Below are positions 46,763 to 57,168 of a stretch of DNA of 64,000 nt, one piece after another. A program made the translations under genes and the position numbers. This DNA comes from Pogonophryne albipinna (Eukaryota > Chordata > Actinopteri > Perciformes > Artedidraconidae): positions 10,732,946-10,796,945 of the forward strand of contig CM053247.1 in NCBI GenBank assembly GCA_028583405.1. The letters are read 5' to 3'. Every line of letters starts with the position of its first letter. Position 1 is the stretch's first letter. The notes under the pieces are model-generated. The model did not search any database. It was not told the origin of the DNA and saw only the letters and a program-made list of their open reading frames with translations.

Positions 46763-47723
46763 TGCGCAGGGCATTGCGCAGTTCCAAATGTGAGTTTTTT
46801 TCTAGCCTGCACTTGTAGGGCAGAGGTAAAAAGTTTCATTTTCCGCACCGCGAATTGTATGCAAAGCAAGCCAAAATCCAAACCACATGTGTTTCAACAT
46901 ACATTGGTCACCTCCTCTTAAGTTTTCCCTTCATATAATGTAGGAATGTGTTCAAGTGGTAGTGGAAAAGGCCACTACGGGAGTCGGCGATGAACAAATC
47001 GAACACATTCGCGACTGGCTAAAATGAAAACCAAGAGGGAGGGGTTTGTGTTGCAGAGGTTGATGGTTGGCTGCGAGAGGTGTCAATCCCCGTGAATAAA
47101 ACAGCCGTTACCTTGTTGTTTATATAAAAGGGAGGAGAGACGTTGAGCTTATTTTGTGGTATTGCTTCTTACAGTAAGAGACATGATGTGGAAGATTGTC
47201 CTCCCTGTTCTTGCGGCGGTTTTTGCCGTGGGCTCATCATCAGAAGTTATCGGGGGGTATGAAAACATAGATGTCAATGACGAAGGGGCTCGAAATGCCC
47301 TCAACTTCGCTGTCGTCGAACACAACAAGCAATCCAACAGCATGTTCCTCAGCCAGGTGGCAGAAGTGGTGGGGGTGAAGAGACAGGTTGGTAACCTTTA
47401 AGCTGGGCTTTTGAATGTCTTAACATTTGACTTTACAGACATGGTAAAATCAAGATAGGCTACTTTGTTTATATGCAACCGTTGTCGTGGACCTACTTTT
47501 ACGCCTGCGCCCATCAGGCTAAATGTTTCCTTGTCACCCCTTATCCATATAAACGCACATACAACACCAGAGGGGGGAGAAGTACTCGGATCTTGTACTT
47601 AAGTAAAAGTACCAGATTTGATTATAATTAATGATGCATTAATGTGTTTATCAAAGCCGGTAAAGGTGCAGCTAGTTTTAATTGCTTTGTATACTGTAGG
47701 GTAGTTACTGAATGTCACTCCAG
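46763..47723 (+). repeat. Segmental duplication copy C (intact cystatin)
   Basis: Starts GCATTGCGCAGTTCCAAA, matching 10388 and 25036, and aligns with copy B through promoter, exon 1 and early intron 1. The GC-rich minisatellite is missing, with a transposon end in its place. Two small extra pieces at about 46970 and 47015 are unique to C. Confidence 0.85.
47121..47130 (+). promoter_or_regulatory. TATA box of the cystatin gene
   Basis: TATATAAAAG lies 62 bases before the start codon, so transcription would begin about 30 bases before the ATG, giving a very short 5' UTR. Conserved in all three copies. Confidence 0.75.
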
Positions 47724-49502
47724 AGGCCTATACTACGAAGCTGGTTCAACATAACCTGGATATGTTTGAGTTAGCCGGTTGGCCTAACCCAAAACATACG
47801 CGCTCTTGCTAAACGGTCCTACGACGCGGGTTATCAAGTGGATCGCTCAAGCCAGCCGTGTCCTATCAAGTTAGGTGTGCGTTCACATGAAAGGGGTGGT
47901 ATTTGGAGCATTCGACCAATCACAAACATGGAGAAGCATACTGACAGCGAAGCATACTTCCTGAATGAAAAGTGAACTTCAATATTAGTCAAATATGAAG
48001 AAGTTAAACTTTAAACATCCATGACTTAAACACTTTATCCAGGATAAAAGCCACATACATACAGCCACTGCACTGTGAATACAGCTGGTAAAAGAAAAGT
48101 GTTTTGAATGCTACATTAACAGGTTTATGATATCACTGCCCCGTCTAAGACACGATCTGACTTTAATTACATTTGACTCGAGTGTTTCGTCAACTTAATG
48201 TGTTGCTTAAAATAATACTTCTGCATACAGTATGTGACACTGAGTGTTGCACGGCCAGATACGGCTCAAAAAGCTGAGTCAGATAAAGAAATATATGATA
48301 CATTATGATGTGATATGAATGATAATGGGACACATCGACCAGAAACCCCGAGTTTTCCCTGAAGTTAGCCCGCTAAGCGAAAATCCTGCGTAGTACAGGC
48401 CTCTGATGTATTATTTAACTGATGTTTATTTTTCTCATCATTACTCCAAGTCTGCAAAGTAACTAAAGGTAGCCTACACAATAAATGTAGTGGAGTAAGA
48501 GTACACCATTTACCTCTGAATTGTAGTGTTACAAAGTGTACTCACTCAGTGTCTCAAATTGTACTTTAGTACAGTACTTGAGTGATAATCCCTTTATTTA
48601 TGCACGGATACTGAAAGTAAATAATGGATTTGGACTCAAACAACATGTTGGCCCTTTGAGCACAGACACCCCTAATCCAATCAAACCCTTTTATATGAAG
48701 TCTGAATGTTTGTCACTATAAGATGTCATGGAAGACCACCCAAGCTTTTAAAAATGCATAAATGAGACATTAAGAATCTGATCACGATAATTGTTGTGAT
48801 CTTTTAAACTTTGGCGGGATGTAATAGCTGACAGTTTTGCCTTGATTCTGCATTGCTAAAGGGCTTTATCATAAAGGTTTTCAGTGATTTGTTTTTCTAA
48901 CAACCAGTTCTTCTTACAGTTGGTTGCTGGTTGGAAATACGTCATAACCGTGAGAATGGGGAAGACCCCCTGCAGAAAGGGCACTGCAAACAAAGTGTGT
49001 GCCATCCACCAAGACCCAGCCCAGGCTCTGGTAAGGACGTTATTAAGAGGCTCCAATCTCAGCTTCATGAAGAAATAAACTCCAATTGTATTTATTAATT
49101 GGAAGCTTTTAGACGTAATGTTTAAATTCCACACAGTAGACTTGTATTGCTATCTTCAACAATAGACCACAAACTATCAGATTGTGAAATAATTTGGTAC
49201 TTACTTCCCCTATACAGTATGAGTCATCAGGTTTTGTTTGTTGCTGTCTGCAAAGAGAAGTCAGGGAGGAGAACTGCCTCCTCCATTTTAACTAGATGAC
49301 TAAGCTTAACAAATAATTCTACATTTGCCTATTAAAAATGAAAGGGGAAAATACTTGATTACTTAAATAAAATCTGATTCTTAAATAATCAGGATCTTTG
49401 AACATGGGGAATGGGGGATGATATGGTTTGCAAGTTATGCTATGTTGATCTTTGACTTTGATCTAATCTCAAAGTTGCAATGATATATTCTGTGCGACAA
49501 TG

Positions 49503-49569
<67 letters not shown>

Positions 49570-49664
49570 TCACTTTTTTTCTTTTTCAGCCCTACCAGTG
49601 TGAATTCACAGTGGTGGTCGTCCCATGGCTTAATGAGACTAAGATGCTCGGGCAGAAATGCTAG
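47183..49664 (+). CDS. cst3: Type-2 cystatin (secreted cysteine protease inhibitor)
   Basis: Three exons: 47183-47386, 48920-49030 and 49590-49664, joining in frame to 129 residues, the usual length. Residues 1 to about 20 (MMWKIVLPVLAAVFAVG) form a signal peptide. The mature start has the conserved Gly pair (VIGGYENI). The inhibitory loop QLVAG fits Q-x-V-x-G and spans the exon 1/2 junction; the second hairpin has PW (VVPWLNE). Four cysteines (TPCRKG, KVCAI, YQCEF, GQKC) give the two disulfides, and NET is a possible N-glycosylation site. Type-2 cystatins block papain-like proteases such as cathepsins outside the cell. Donors are GTTGGT and GTAAGG, acceptors TTACAG and TTTCAG. The first splice could also be placed differently, but only this choice keeps the frame. 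Confidence 0.93.
47724..48402. mobile_element. Harbinger-type MITE in cystatin intron 1, 679 bp
   Basis: Inverted ends AGGCCTRTACTACG at both borders, flanked by CAG (47721-47723) and CTG (48403-48405), a slightly changed 3-bp CWG target. Copy B runs straight through this point (CTCCAGATGTAATTTA at about 25946). No ORF. The insertion postdates the duplication of B and C. Confidence 0.75.
49507..49565 (+). repeat. (AT)n microsatellite in cystatin intron 2
   Basis: About 29 AT units ending 24 bases before the exon 3 acceptor. Length variation here could affect splicing of the last exon. Confidence 0.95.
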
Positions 49665-49959
49665 AAAGAGAACTACGTGGAAAATCTCCAGTTTGCAGAA
49701 TATCCCTTAATCAGAACAATATGTTTTCGGTTAGATAAACCAGAAAAGTATTAACATTTCCATTTTCTGCCTAAGCTACTATACTTTATGCTAAAATCAA
49801 TACCTGTTGACCTTTTCTATACAGTATTGCAATATTTGACATTTACATTCATTTTAGAAGAGCCACTTTGTACTGCATAATCACTTAACCTAGCAAATAC
49901 CAAATAATTATTAACTGAACTGTTGATTAGGCTATTAAAACATGCTGTTTTGAAATCAA

Positions 49960-49965
49960 AATAAA
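49960..49965 (+). terminator. Cystatin polyadenylation signal
   Basis: AATAAA about 295 bases after the stop codon, the first canonical signal downstream. It gives a plausible 3' UTR of about 315 bases. Confidence 0.6.
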
Positions 49966-49985
49966 GCATCTTGTCAACCTACATC

Positions 49986-50611
49986 AATGTGTTCATGTGG
50001 TGAATGTAAATCGATATTAGACTTTTGCTATCCAGGTCTCAGATTGATATTTAATTATTTTATAGAAACATATTTTGTTATGATTCTTTAGCATACATTA
50101 ACTGACGTGGCCAATAAGATAAAAAGTTTAAAAAAATAAAAAAAAACATTTCTGCCTCGGCAGATCAATTAATTTTTTTCAATCACCTCCGTAAAAACAT
50201 CCAACTAAACATTTCTATATATTTTGTATTCCAATACAGAGCATGAAACTAGAGTTTTACCAGTTCTAAACTCTTGTCCCTAGTTGGGCTTTTATTTTGA
50301 AAATCGATAGCGGATGTTTGAACTTCAACAGTTGGCAACTTATTAGCCATCAATGTTTCAGCTTTATTTATTTTTGAATCATCTGTTCTTAAATAATTGC
50401 ACAAATGGGATGACTCAAAATGGGATAAAAACCAAAGCTTTTATTTTCGGACAGGAAGCATTTTTCTGTTTAAGTATAGACAACCACATACTGAACAGGA
50501 CCGACTGTAAAATGAATGATTTACTAATGCTGAGACCATTTTTATTGAAAGTGAACAGTTCAACCGATACACAGGGAAACTGCATTATTAAAGAATCTTC
50601 ACTCCCGAAAC
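49986..50611. other. Intergenic between cystatin and acyltransferase-like start
   Basis: AT-rich, with no transposon end recognised. A plus-strand frame at 50353-50736 has no known motif and overlaps the next exon in another frame, so I read it as chance. A promoter for the next gene should lie here, but I see no clear TATA box. Confidence 0.4.
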
Positions 50612-50882
50612 ATGAAAGTCCTGAACAAAGACGAACTAAAGGTTGCAGAAGGAGTTCTCCTGAAGCACTTACCCAGGAGTTTAAAGGTATACGACACCAG
50701 CCAATATGTCAGCGTACTCTGTGTCTTTCATCCTAATATAGGTTATTATTGCTCAAAACAACTCTTGTTTTCAGGTATACGGTTTCCTCTATGGCATAAA
50801 CAGGAATAAACCAAGCACACTGGAGGTAATCGTTAATACATGGCCTAATTCTAACATTGTGGTGACACGTTATTGGACATAA
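50612..50882 (+). CDS. Glycine N-acyltransferase-like gene, first exons only
   Basis: Exon 1 (50612-50686) encodes MKVLNKDELKVAEGVLL and ends LPRSLK at a GTATAC donor. Exon 2 starts at 50775 after TTTTCAG and encodes VYGFLYGINRNKPSTLEV followed by IVNTWPNS, joining in frame. This is the N-terminal end of the GLYAT/GLYATL family, which conjugates acyl-CoAs to glycine or glutamine. The family's next segment (CRPDP-like) is not found: the frame becomes unrelated after NIVV and stops at 50880. Either a donor within exon 2 leads to exons beyond the window, or the gene was cut by an insertion and is dead. I favour truncation. Head-to-tail with cystatin, about 950 bases apart. Confidence 0.6.
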
Positions 50883-51880
50883 TTCACCTTCAGGCTTGTG
50901 TTGCACCACGGACTCGTTAGAGTGGCCACCGGAAGTTAGATTCATTCATGCTAGCTTCACATGCAGTAGCAAGCTAATGTCTTACCTGTCTGAATGCTGT
51001 GATAAAGTATGGAGTTCCATACTGAACACACCGCCCCCGACTCCCATTCATCGGCTCTACACTGGTGACCCTGACGTTTTCGTGAAAGTTTCCAAAGACT
51101 CAATGAACATGGCTGATCGCGATGTTTTTGTAAAGTGTTAGAAATTAAAATCAATGTTTTATGGCATAATGTACCTTAAACATACCGTCAGTTTAAATGC
51201 TATTTTATTCTGGAAAAAAACGGAAGTTCTCATACCAAGCTTTTATTCTGAAAATCCTTCATGACGACTTCCGGGACTACCGTCCATTAGTATCATTAAA
51301 GTGGCTATTGACGCCGTTAACATGTATTACATATAAAGTTATGAAAGAGATAAGGAGGAGAAAAGGCATGTGGAAGTAAGCAATGAATGTAAAATGTCGA
51401 AATCCTCTGTTTAACAAGAAGAACGAGGGGGGAAGTCCCCCTACGTCACCACAGCCCCAGAGAGGAGGAGCGAACAGCCAGCAAGCGGTAGATTTAGATT
51501 TTCACCAGATTTCTAGTTTTCATATTTCAAAGTCAAAACCATACACTGTACAATTTTTATTTTTAACATTTCAGATTTTAAAATGTGCATAATTGTTTTC
51601 TTTTAATTTACTTTATTAATATTAAAAACAAAATTTAAAAAAAATCATACTTAAAAAAAAAAAAATCTAACTTGTAAAAAAAAACATTTTAAAACTTAAA
51701 AAAAATAAAATAATTAACAACAAAAAAAACAACCAGATTTAATGTTAAGTTCGGATGACATAGGATATTATTTATCAGGAACGAAGGTGCTAGTCGGAGG
51801 ATTAGTGCTTCAATTTGATAATTTAGTAATTTCATTCGAATAGGAAGAGAGCATGTCACCGAAAGAAACTAAGTTGAGAC
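50883..51880. other. Unassigned sequence after the acyltransferase-like exons
   Basis: Includes a short region with DVFVK encoded twice (51075-51140), a pair of GGAAGT/ACTTCC-bearing segments, and an A-rich stretch at 51590-51735. No convincing exon continues the upstream gene. Confidence 0.4.
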
Positions 51881-51954
51881 CAGACGCAGAATCAGGCTCA
51901 ACTGCAGATATCAAGGAAAGGGTAAAAATCAGATCAGATGCTTTAACCTTTCAC

Positions 51955-52288
51955 AAGTAAAAGACAGAAGACATGGAACCAAATAGAGAAACTGTTGGAA
52001 CAGTGGGAAACAAGAGGACTGATTCCAGCAGATGATCAACCTGGACCAACAAAAGCCCATAGAAGAGCAGTACTCGACTATGAGCACGAACAATGCCTAC
52101 AACAGCTAACTATATGGAGGGAAGCTGAAGAAAGATTTATAAGAGTTACAAGTCTGATACTCCATCTGGAATATGCCAGCCTATTGGCAGACAGCATAAA
52201 TGTGGTCCAAGTAGCAGACCTGGCAGTGAGGGAAGACATAGCAGAAAAAACCAAAGAGGCTCCAGTTCTCATTCATAACACTCCGTTC
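51955..52288 (+). pseudogene. Unrecognised ORF fragment cut by the DIRS insertion
   Basis: An open frame (in a frame entered near 51960) encodes LEQWETRGLIPADDQ, KAHRRAVLDYEHEQC, WREAEERFIRV and NVVQVADLAVREDIA, a helical, charged sequence with no catalytic motif. It ends exactly where the DIRS terminus begins (TGTCTCACTATGGG). It looks like retroelement or host gene coding sequence, but I cannot name the family. Confidence 0.4.
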
Positions 52289-52574
52289 GATGTCTCACTA
52301 TGGGATGCGCCTCAATGCGTATGCAAACAGAAGCATCAATCTCATTACGCCAATCCTGATTGGATGGTGATCTTGACGTCTACGTCAGGGAATCCACCCA
52401 CCCTTTAAGTAGCTTGCGCTACGTCGCAGCGTCATTCAAACACCTCTTCTCGCTTCAGAGCACATTTCGAATATCAGTAGCCAGGCTAGCTTAACGGTCC
52501 ACAGACTGAACCCAAGCTAACATTCGGTCGACGGGCGCTTGCCGGTTACTTTTTTGCTTTGCAGAAGAATTGAA

Positions 52575-52965
52575 CAAATATTAACACACCAGTTAATATT
52601 GTAATCTGCCCCGCTGTTTTTTCTTTCGAAATAACGGTAAGGTTTGATTTTTTTTTTTTTTTTTTCTTCAAACAGTAACATACCTGTTGCTAGTTTATCC
52701 CTCCGCGCCGACACCACGGCGAGCGGGGACGGACTCTTCTCTTCCTCACACCAGAGGAGACGGAGATAAGAAAGATATTAACACACCAGTTAATATTTTT
52801 TAAAGAAAAATCTACCCCGTCGTTTTTTCCTTTCGGAATAACGATAAGGTTGGATTTTTTTTTTTCGGTAACATACCTGTTACTAGCTTGTCCCTCCGCG
52901 CCGACACCCCGGCAAACGAGGATGGACCCTTCTCTCCCTCACACCAGAGGAGTCGGAGGCTCGGA
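52575..52965 (+). repeat. 200-bp direct repeat in the DIRS leader
   Basis: Two adjacent copies (about 52575-52770 and 52776-52965) share ATTAACACACCAGTTAATAT, CGGTAACATACC-like and CTCCGCGCCGACACC. The second copy runs into the gag start. Poly-T tracts of different length separate the blocks. Confidence 0.8.
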
Positions 52966-54718
52966 GGCTCGGCTCGGAGGCTGCAGGTTTAGGATCTCGG
53001 GCACGGACTCACACCAGGTCTGCTCGTCCTGCCTTGGGCTGGAACATGCCCAGGAAGCTATCGATACCCCCGGTTCGTGCGGGCATTGTGCCCGCTTCAC
53101 CATCAAGAGCCTCCGCCGACGGCTAGCGCGCAAAGCTAGCCTGTCGGGACGGGACCCCTTCATGTCCGTTGATTCGCCGGCCGGCAATCGGGACATGGTG
53201 GCGACCGCCGCGGAGATTGAGCCCCGCGCTGTGTCAGGCTGGGGCTCAACAACGGCGGTAGCCGCGGAATCGGAGCCCCGCGCCGTGTCAGGCTGGGGCC
53301 CGGTGGCGACAAGAGCCGCGAGAGCGGAGCCCCGCGCTGTGTCAAGCTGGGGCTCCCAACTGGACCTCACCGTGGTTCCACCCGCGGAGGATGTCCTACA
53401 GCTGGATTATATGGAAGAGGATGCCTCTGAGTTCCTCTTATCCGACTCGGATGAGCACGAAGATGACATCTTCGTTTCATCTGCCCAGGCTGCCAAGCCG
53501 GAGGCGATGTCCGCTCCCCCGGGCGAAAGCACACCAGCTTCGCCCTGCCTCAGTATGGACTTGCAGACCGTGTGCCAACGCGCTGCGTCCAGGCTGGACA
53601 TCCCCTGGCCTGAAGTGGCCAAGGAGACATCCAGATCTCGCTATGAGGGGAAGAACTTGCCCCAAGCAGCGAGGATGAGGAAGCAGCTTCTCCCAGTCTT
53701 TCCAGAGATGCTGGACGAGGTGTCGGTCTCGTGGAGAGACCACCCTTTCAGCAACAAGGCCCCAATCCAGGGTGCCTCCTCTTTGGACTGTGTCGGCATG
53801 GAGAAGCTCGGCCTGCTCCGCAGGCCGCCCATGGAACCGCTGGTGGCAGCCCACCTCCAACCGCGGCTGGCTTCGGCACCGAGCAGGAACCCCACTCTAC
53901 CGGCAAAGGCAGACCACTTCCAGTCAGCAATGACCGAACGAGCCTATAAAGCCGCAGCTTTGTCCGCCAGGGCGCCCAACGTCTCCTCGCTGCTGACCGC
54001 CTACCAGGCGGAGCTCTGCGAGGACATGACGATCAAACCTGAGCCTGCCGTGTGGGACGAAATCACAGCGATCACGGACATTTGCCTCCGTGTGCAGCGC
54101 TGTGCAGTCCAAGCCACGGGCAAAGCACTGGGGATAATGGTGGTACAGGAGAGAGCCAGGTGGCTTACCCTGACGAACCTTCCAGATCGGGAAAAAGAGG
54201 ACGTCTTGGACATGCCTATTGTTCCCGAGGGCATATTTGGCTCCGCTCTAGCTCCGATGCAGCAGCGGTGTGAATCCAAAAAGAAGGAGGATGAGGCTCT
54301 CCAGCTTTGTCTTCCCCGAAGGGTCCAGCCGCCGCCTTCAGCGGCCCCGCGGCAGTCCTTCGCTCAGCCTGCCTCACATCCTGCCCATTTCAAGATCCCG
54401 AAACAGCAGAGGCCACAGCCCGCCCCGGGTCTCCGGCCCAGACACGAGGCGAGGACGAGCTGGCCAAGAAAGTCTCCGGTTCCGGCAGCAGCCGCTCAGG
54501 CACAGCCGGCCCAGACTTTCAGCCACCAAGACGAGGAAGAAGAAGAGGGCGGCCTGACAGCCTCCTCTCCTCTCCTCGATAAAGGAGCTGGAAGGTTCAT
54601 GTTCTCCAGCTCCAGAACACGTTCCAGTGTTAGATGCTCATGTGTTTCCGGGGTGCAACCATGCCCCCATCTTCCCGCCGCCTCGAGTGATGTCAGAACG
54701 TCAGGGAAATGGACTTAA
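52922..54718 (+). CDS. DIRS gag-like protein, 598 residues, intact ORF
   Basis: The ATG at 52922 (MDPSLPHTRG) is the first ATG of the frame; the frame is open further upstream only through T-rich leader. Near residues 35-65 are Cys/His pairs (CSSCLGLEH, CGHC). Residues about 100-140 hold three copies of an EPRAVSGWG-centred repeat. An acidic block (EEDASEFLLSDSDEHEDD) and a conserved helical region (WPEVAKETSRSRYEGK, DIPWP, MTERAYKAAALS) follow, then a Pro/Gln-rich tail with an Asp/Glu run. This order matches DIRS1-type gag of fish. The last 40 residues may be outside the original frame. It would package element RNA. Confidence 0.8.
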   Translation: MDPSLPHTRGVGGSEARLGGCRFRISGTDSHQVCSSCLGLEHAQEAIDTPGSCGHCARFTIKSLRRRLARKASLSGRDPFMSVDSPAGNRDMVATAAEIEPRAVSGWGSTTAVAAESEPRAVSGWGPVATRAARAEPRAVSSWGSQLDLTVVPPAEDVLQLDYMEEDASEFLLSDSDEHEDDIFVSSAQAAKPEAMSAPPGESTPASPCLSMDLQTVCQRAASRLDIPWPEVAKETSRSRYEGKNLPQAARMRKQLLPVFPEMLDEVSVSWRDHPFSNKAPIQGASSLDCVGMEKLGLLRRPPMEPLVAAHLQPRLASAPSRNPTLPAKADHFQSAMTERAYKAAALSARAPNVSSLLTAYQAELCEDMTIKPEPAVWDEITAITDICLRVQRCAVQATGKALGIMVVQERARWLTLTNLPDREKEDVLDMPIVPEGIFGSALAPMQQRCESKKKEDEALQLCLPRRVQPPPSAAPRQSFAQPASHPAHFKIPKQQRPQPAPGLRPRHEARTSWPRKSPVPAAAAQAQPAQTFSHQDEEEEEGGLTASSPLLDKGAGRFMFSSSRTRSSVRCSCVSGVQPCPHLPAASSDVRTSGKWT

Positions 54719-55194
54719 CATCAACGACAGCAAGCTCCGCTGCTCGTTTAAGTCACACAAACACATGTCATCACTATTGTCTTTTAATAAATCATTTTCC
54801 ACTGTCGTTTCCAGGCTTAAAGCCAAGGGCGCAGTCAATACAAATGAAAGAAAGACAATAAAAACAATAAACAGTCTGACGTCTACCCCCCTTCTAAGAG
54901 TGGCTGCTACCTCTCTCAGAAGGCGGACGATGGACGGGGCTGTGAAGGCATCACCGCCACGCGCATGCGCAGTGTCGACCGGGGTTGTCAACCTGGGGTA
55001 CCACCGTGTTCAGACACTAGAGGGCCCCATAACACAACAAATAAAGAGACAGAGGGCAGACGACAGAGATGTGACATCTCCACTCGCTTTGAGAAGCGAA
55101 AAGTGGAGGATGCTCACAGATTCTGCTTGGGTTTTCAAGACAATAACACGGGGTTACAGACTCCAATTCGCTGTCACCCCCCCCTCACTTTTCG

Positions 55195-55730
55195 GGCATT
55201 CTGCATTCGCAAGCCCGTGGAGAGTCGGCCCATATTCTAGAGCAAGAGATCCTCTCGCTACTAGACAAGAAGGCTATATCTATAATACCCTCCGAACAGA
55301 ATCAGAGCGGCTTTTATTCCAAGTATTTCCTCGTTCCCAAACGGGGAGTGACGGGATTCGGCCTATACTAGATTTGAGGGCTCTGAACAAATATCTCAAA
55401 AGATACAAATTCAGAATGCTCACACATCTCTGTTGCGTCTCGTGCGCCAAAACGATTGGTTCACATCAGTCGACCTGAAAGACGCGTATTTCCACATCCC
55501 AGTATATTATCCACACAGGAAATATCTGAGGTTCGCCTTTCAGGGTGTCTGTTACGAGTACAGAGTACTTCCCTTCGGTCTGTCTCTCAGCCCACGAGTG
55601 TTTGTACGGTGTACGGAAGCCGCGATAGCCCCATTAAGACAACAGGGTATTCGCCTGGCAACTTATCTGGACGATTGGCTCCTTCTCGCACAGTCGGAGC
55701 AAGAGACTATAGACCACTGTGACCACCAGC
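55195..55730 (+). pseudogene. DIRS reverse transcriptase, broken and truncated
   Basis: Segments in three frames: LEQEILSLLDKKAISII, then RPILDLRALNKYLKRYKF, then VRQNDWFTSVDLKDAYFHIP, FAFQGVCYEYRVLPFGLSLS and the catalytic ATYLDDWLLLAQ. At least two single-base shifts lie at about 55355 and 55430. The region between gag and this point (54720-55190) is more decayed coding sequence of the same protein. The RT thumb and RNase H are lost. Confidence 0.82.
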
Positions 55731-56016
55731 TTCTACCAGCTAAACCAGATATCCCGACCAGCTAATGGTGACCAGCTTCTCAACTGGTGGGTCGCGACCC
55801 AAAAATGGGTAATTAATATTGTATGCTGAAAAGCGTATACAGCACGATTTTTTGTTGAATACATTTGAGTGGTTCAAATTTCGGGTCGCGATTTATTGAC
55901 AAAGGAAAAAGTGGTTCCCGAGGCCTGACCAGTTGAGAACCACTGAGCTAGACCACTGTGACCAAACCAGCTATCCTGACCTGACTTGTTGGTCTAAAGC
56001 TGGTTTTTTCAGCAGG
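55725..56016. mobile_element. CAGCTAAACC-repeat element holding a small hAT
   Basis: ACCAGCTTCTACCAGCTAAACCAG starts the repeat and TTTTTTCAGCAGGG ends it, as at 46575-46760. Inside, 55773-55945 is a 173-bp insertion whose ends (CAGCTTCTCAACTGG; complement of CAGTGGTTCTCAACTGG) and GGGTCGCGACCC are those of a well-known short hAT MITE. I could not define its 8-bp target duplication. Confidence 0.6.
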
Positions 56017-56017
56017 G

Positions 56018-56166
56018 TGGTGGTCCCGTCGATACCTGTTCCAGCGGGGGTCCTGTTTGGGGTCCCACTGACACCAGCCCTTGCTCCGTCGGGGGTCCCA
56101 CTGACACCAGCCCATGTTCCGTCCAGGGTCCCGTCTATGCCTGTCCCGCCAGGGGTCCCACCAGCT
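56018..56166 (+). repeat. Diverged GC-rich minisatellite, third array
   Basis: Units such as GGGGTCCCACTGACACCAGC and GTCCCGTCGATACCTG resemble the cystatin-upstream arrays at 9940 and 24722. The hAT element below inserted in it, so the array continues briefly after 61116. Confidence 0.65.
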
Positions 56167-57168
56167 CAGGCCCGGTTCCAGAACAAAATGACTGAGGGTG
56201 CATCTGAGATTAGAGAGGGTGCAGTGGTAAAGTGCTATTTTTATAAGTGGGGAGTGGACCTAACACCTCTAGGGGGTCCTCACCTCCTCTAGGGGGGGTC
56301 CTCATCTCCTCTAGGGGGTCCGGGGCATGCTCCCCCGGGAAGATTTTTTTTAAATGTTGAAGTTAAAAGCATCAATCTGGTGCACTTTGAGAGCAAAATG
56401 AAGAGATCTATGGATACCTCTCTCAACACCCATATGAAACAGAACTGTAAACAGATTTACTTTTTCTTTATGGATATTTTACAAATCACCCCTTTTAAAC
56501 AATTCTTGTTTTACTGTCATATAGTATTTCATTATTAGTGAGTGAGTTACTCAGATGAGTACCATTTAATTTAGTATTATTAAAACCATGTACATCATCA
56601 CCTTGGTCCCATCATATACTCTGGGAAGAGAATTGACTGTGCTTGAAAACTGGTATCACATCATGATGTGAAGATGGCTTTGTGACGTGGAGAACATTTC
56701 AGCTGCAACATTAGCTTGTTGATAAGCTTGGGATACGAGATAAGATTTTGATATGTGTGAGGTGTAAAACAGAACAGTATTCTATACTAAAAAAAAAACT
56801 TTTGACTAGAGTGCAACACAACCCACTTTTTAATAACATGTGGCAGAAGATTTGAACTAGATTTGAGAGGTATTTTTTAAATTCTCATTCACATTGTAAC
56901 GTAGCAGCCATTTTCTCAAAAGATCTCATGTTGTCCAATTTTTCTGTAGGAGCTTCAAAGATAGTGGCACACTGGAACCACCAGGGAGCACAGGATCCTT
57001 ATTGGACAGAGTCAGAGGTCAAAGGTTAAACCCATAATAAATTGTACATAATTAGATTTTCAATAGATAAACTCAGTACAATAGTATTACTTACATTAGC
57101 CAACAACTTCAACAGCTTAGGTTACATAATCATGTAAAAATAAATATATAATTGATACAATAAAATAA

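Larger units (their letters stand above)
52288..55730 (+). mobile_element. DIRS-type retrotransposon, 3'-truncated
   Basis: Left terminus TGTCTCACTATGGGATGCGCC is typical of teleost DIRS elements. It is followed by a leader with a direct repeat, a gag ORF and an RT with YLDDWLL, the DIRS form of the catalytic box. The RNase H, methyltransferase and tyrosine recombinase regions and the right terminal repeat are missing: the sequence switches to a CAGCTAAACC-type repeat at about 55725. DIRS elements integrate with a tyrosine recombinase and make no target duplication. Confidence 0.82.

Noticed and set aside
52850..52921. Upstream extension of the DIRS gag frame with a hydrophobic start
   Set aside because: It has no ATG (the frame opens at TTG) and is T-rich leader sequence from the 200-bp direct repeat. 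The ATG at 52922 is the supported start.
53391..54582. Multiple 60-140 codon ORFs in other frames of the gag region
   Set aside because: High GC content keeps other frames open; only the 598-codon frame shows family motifs.
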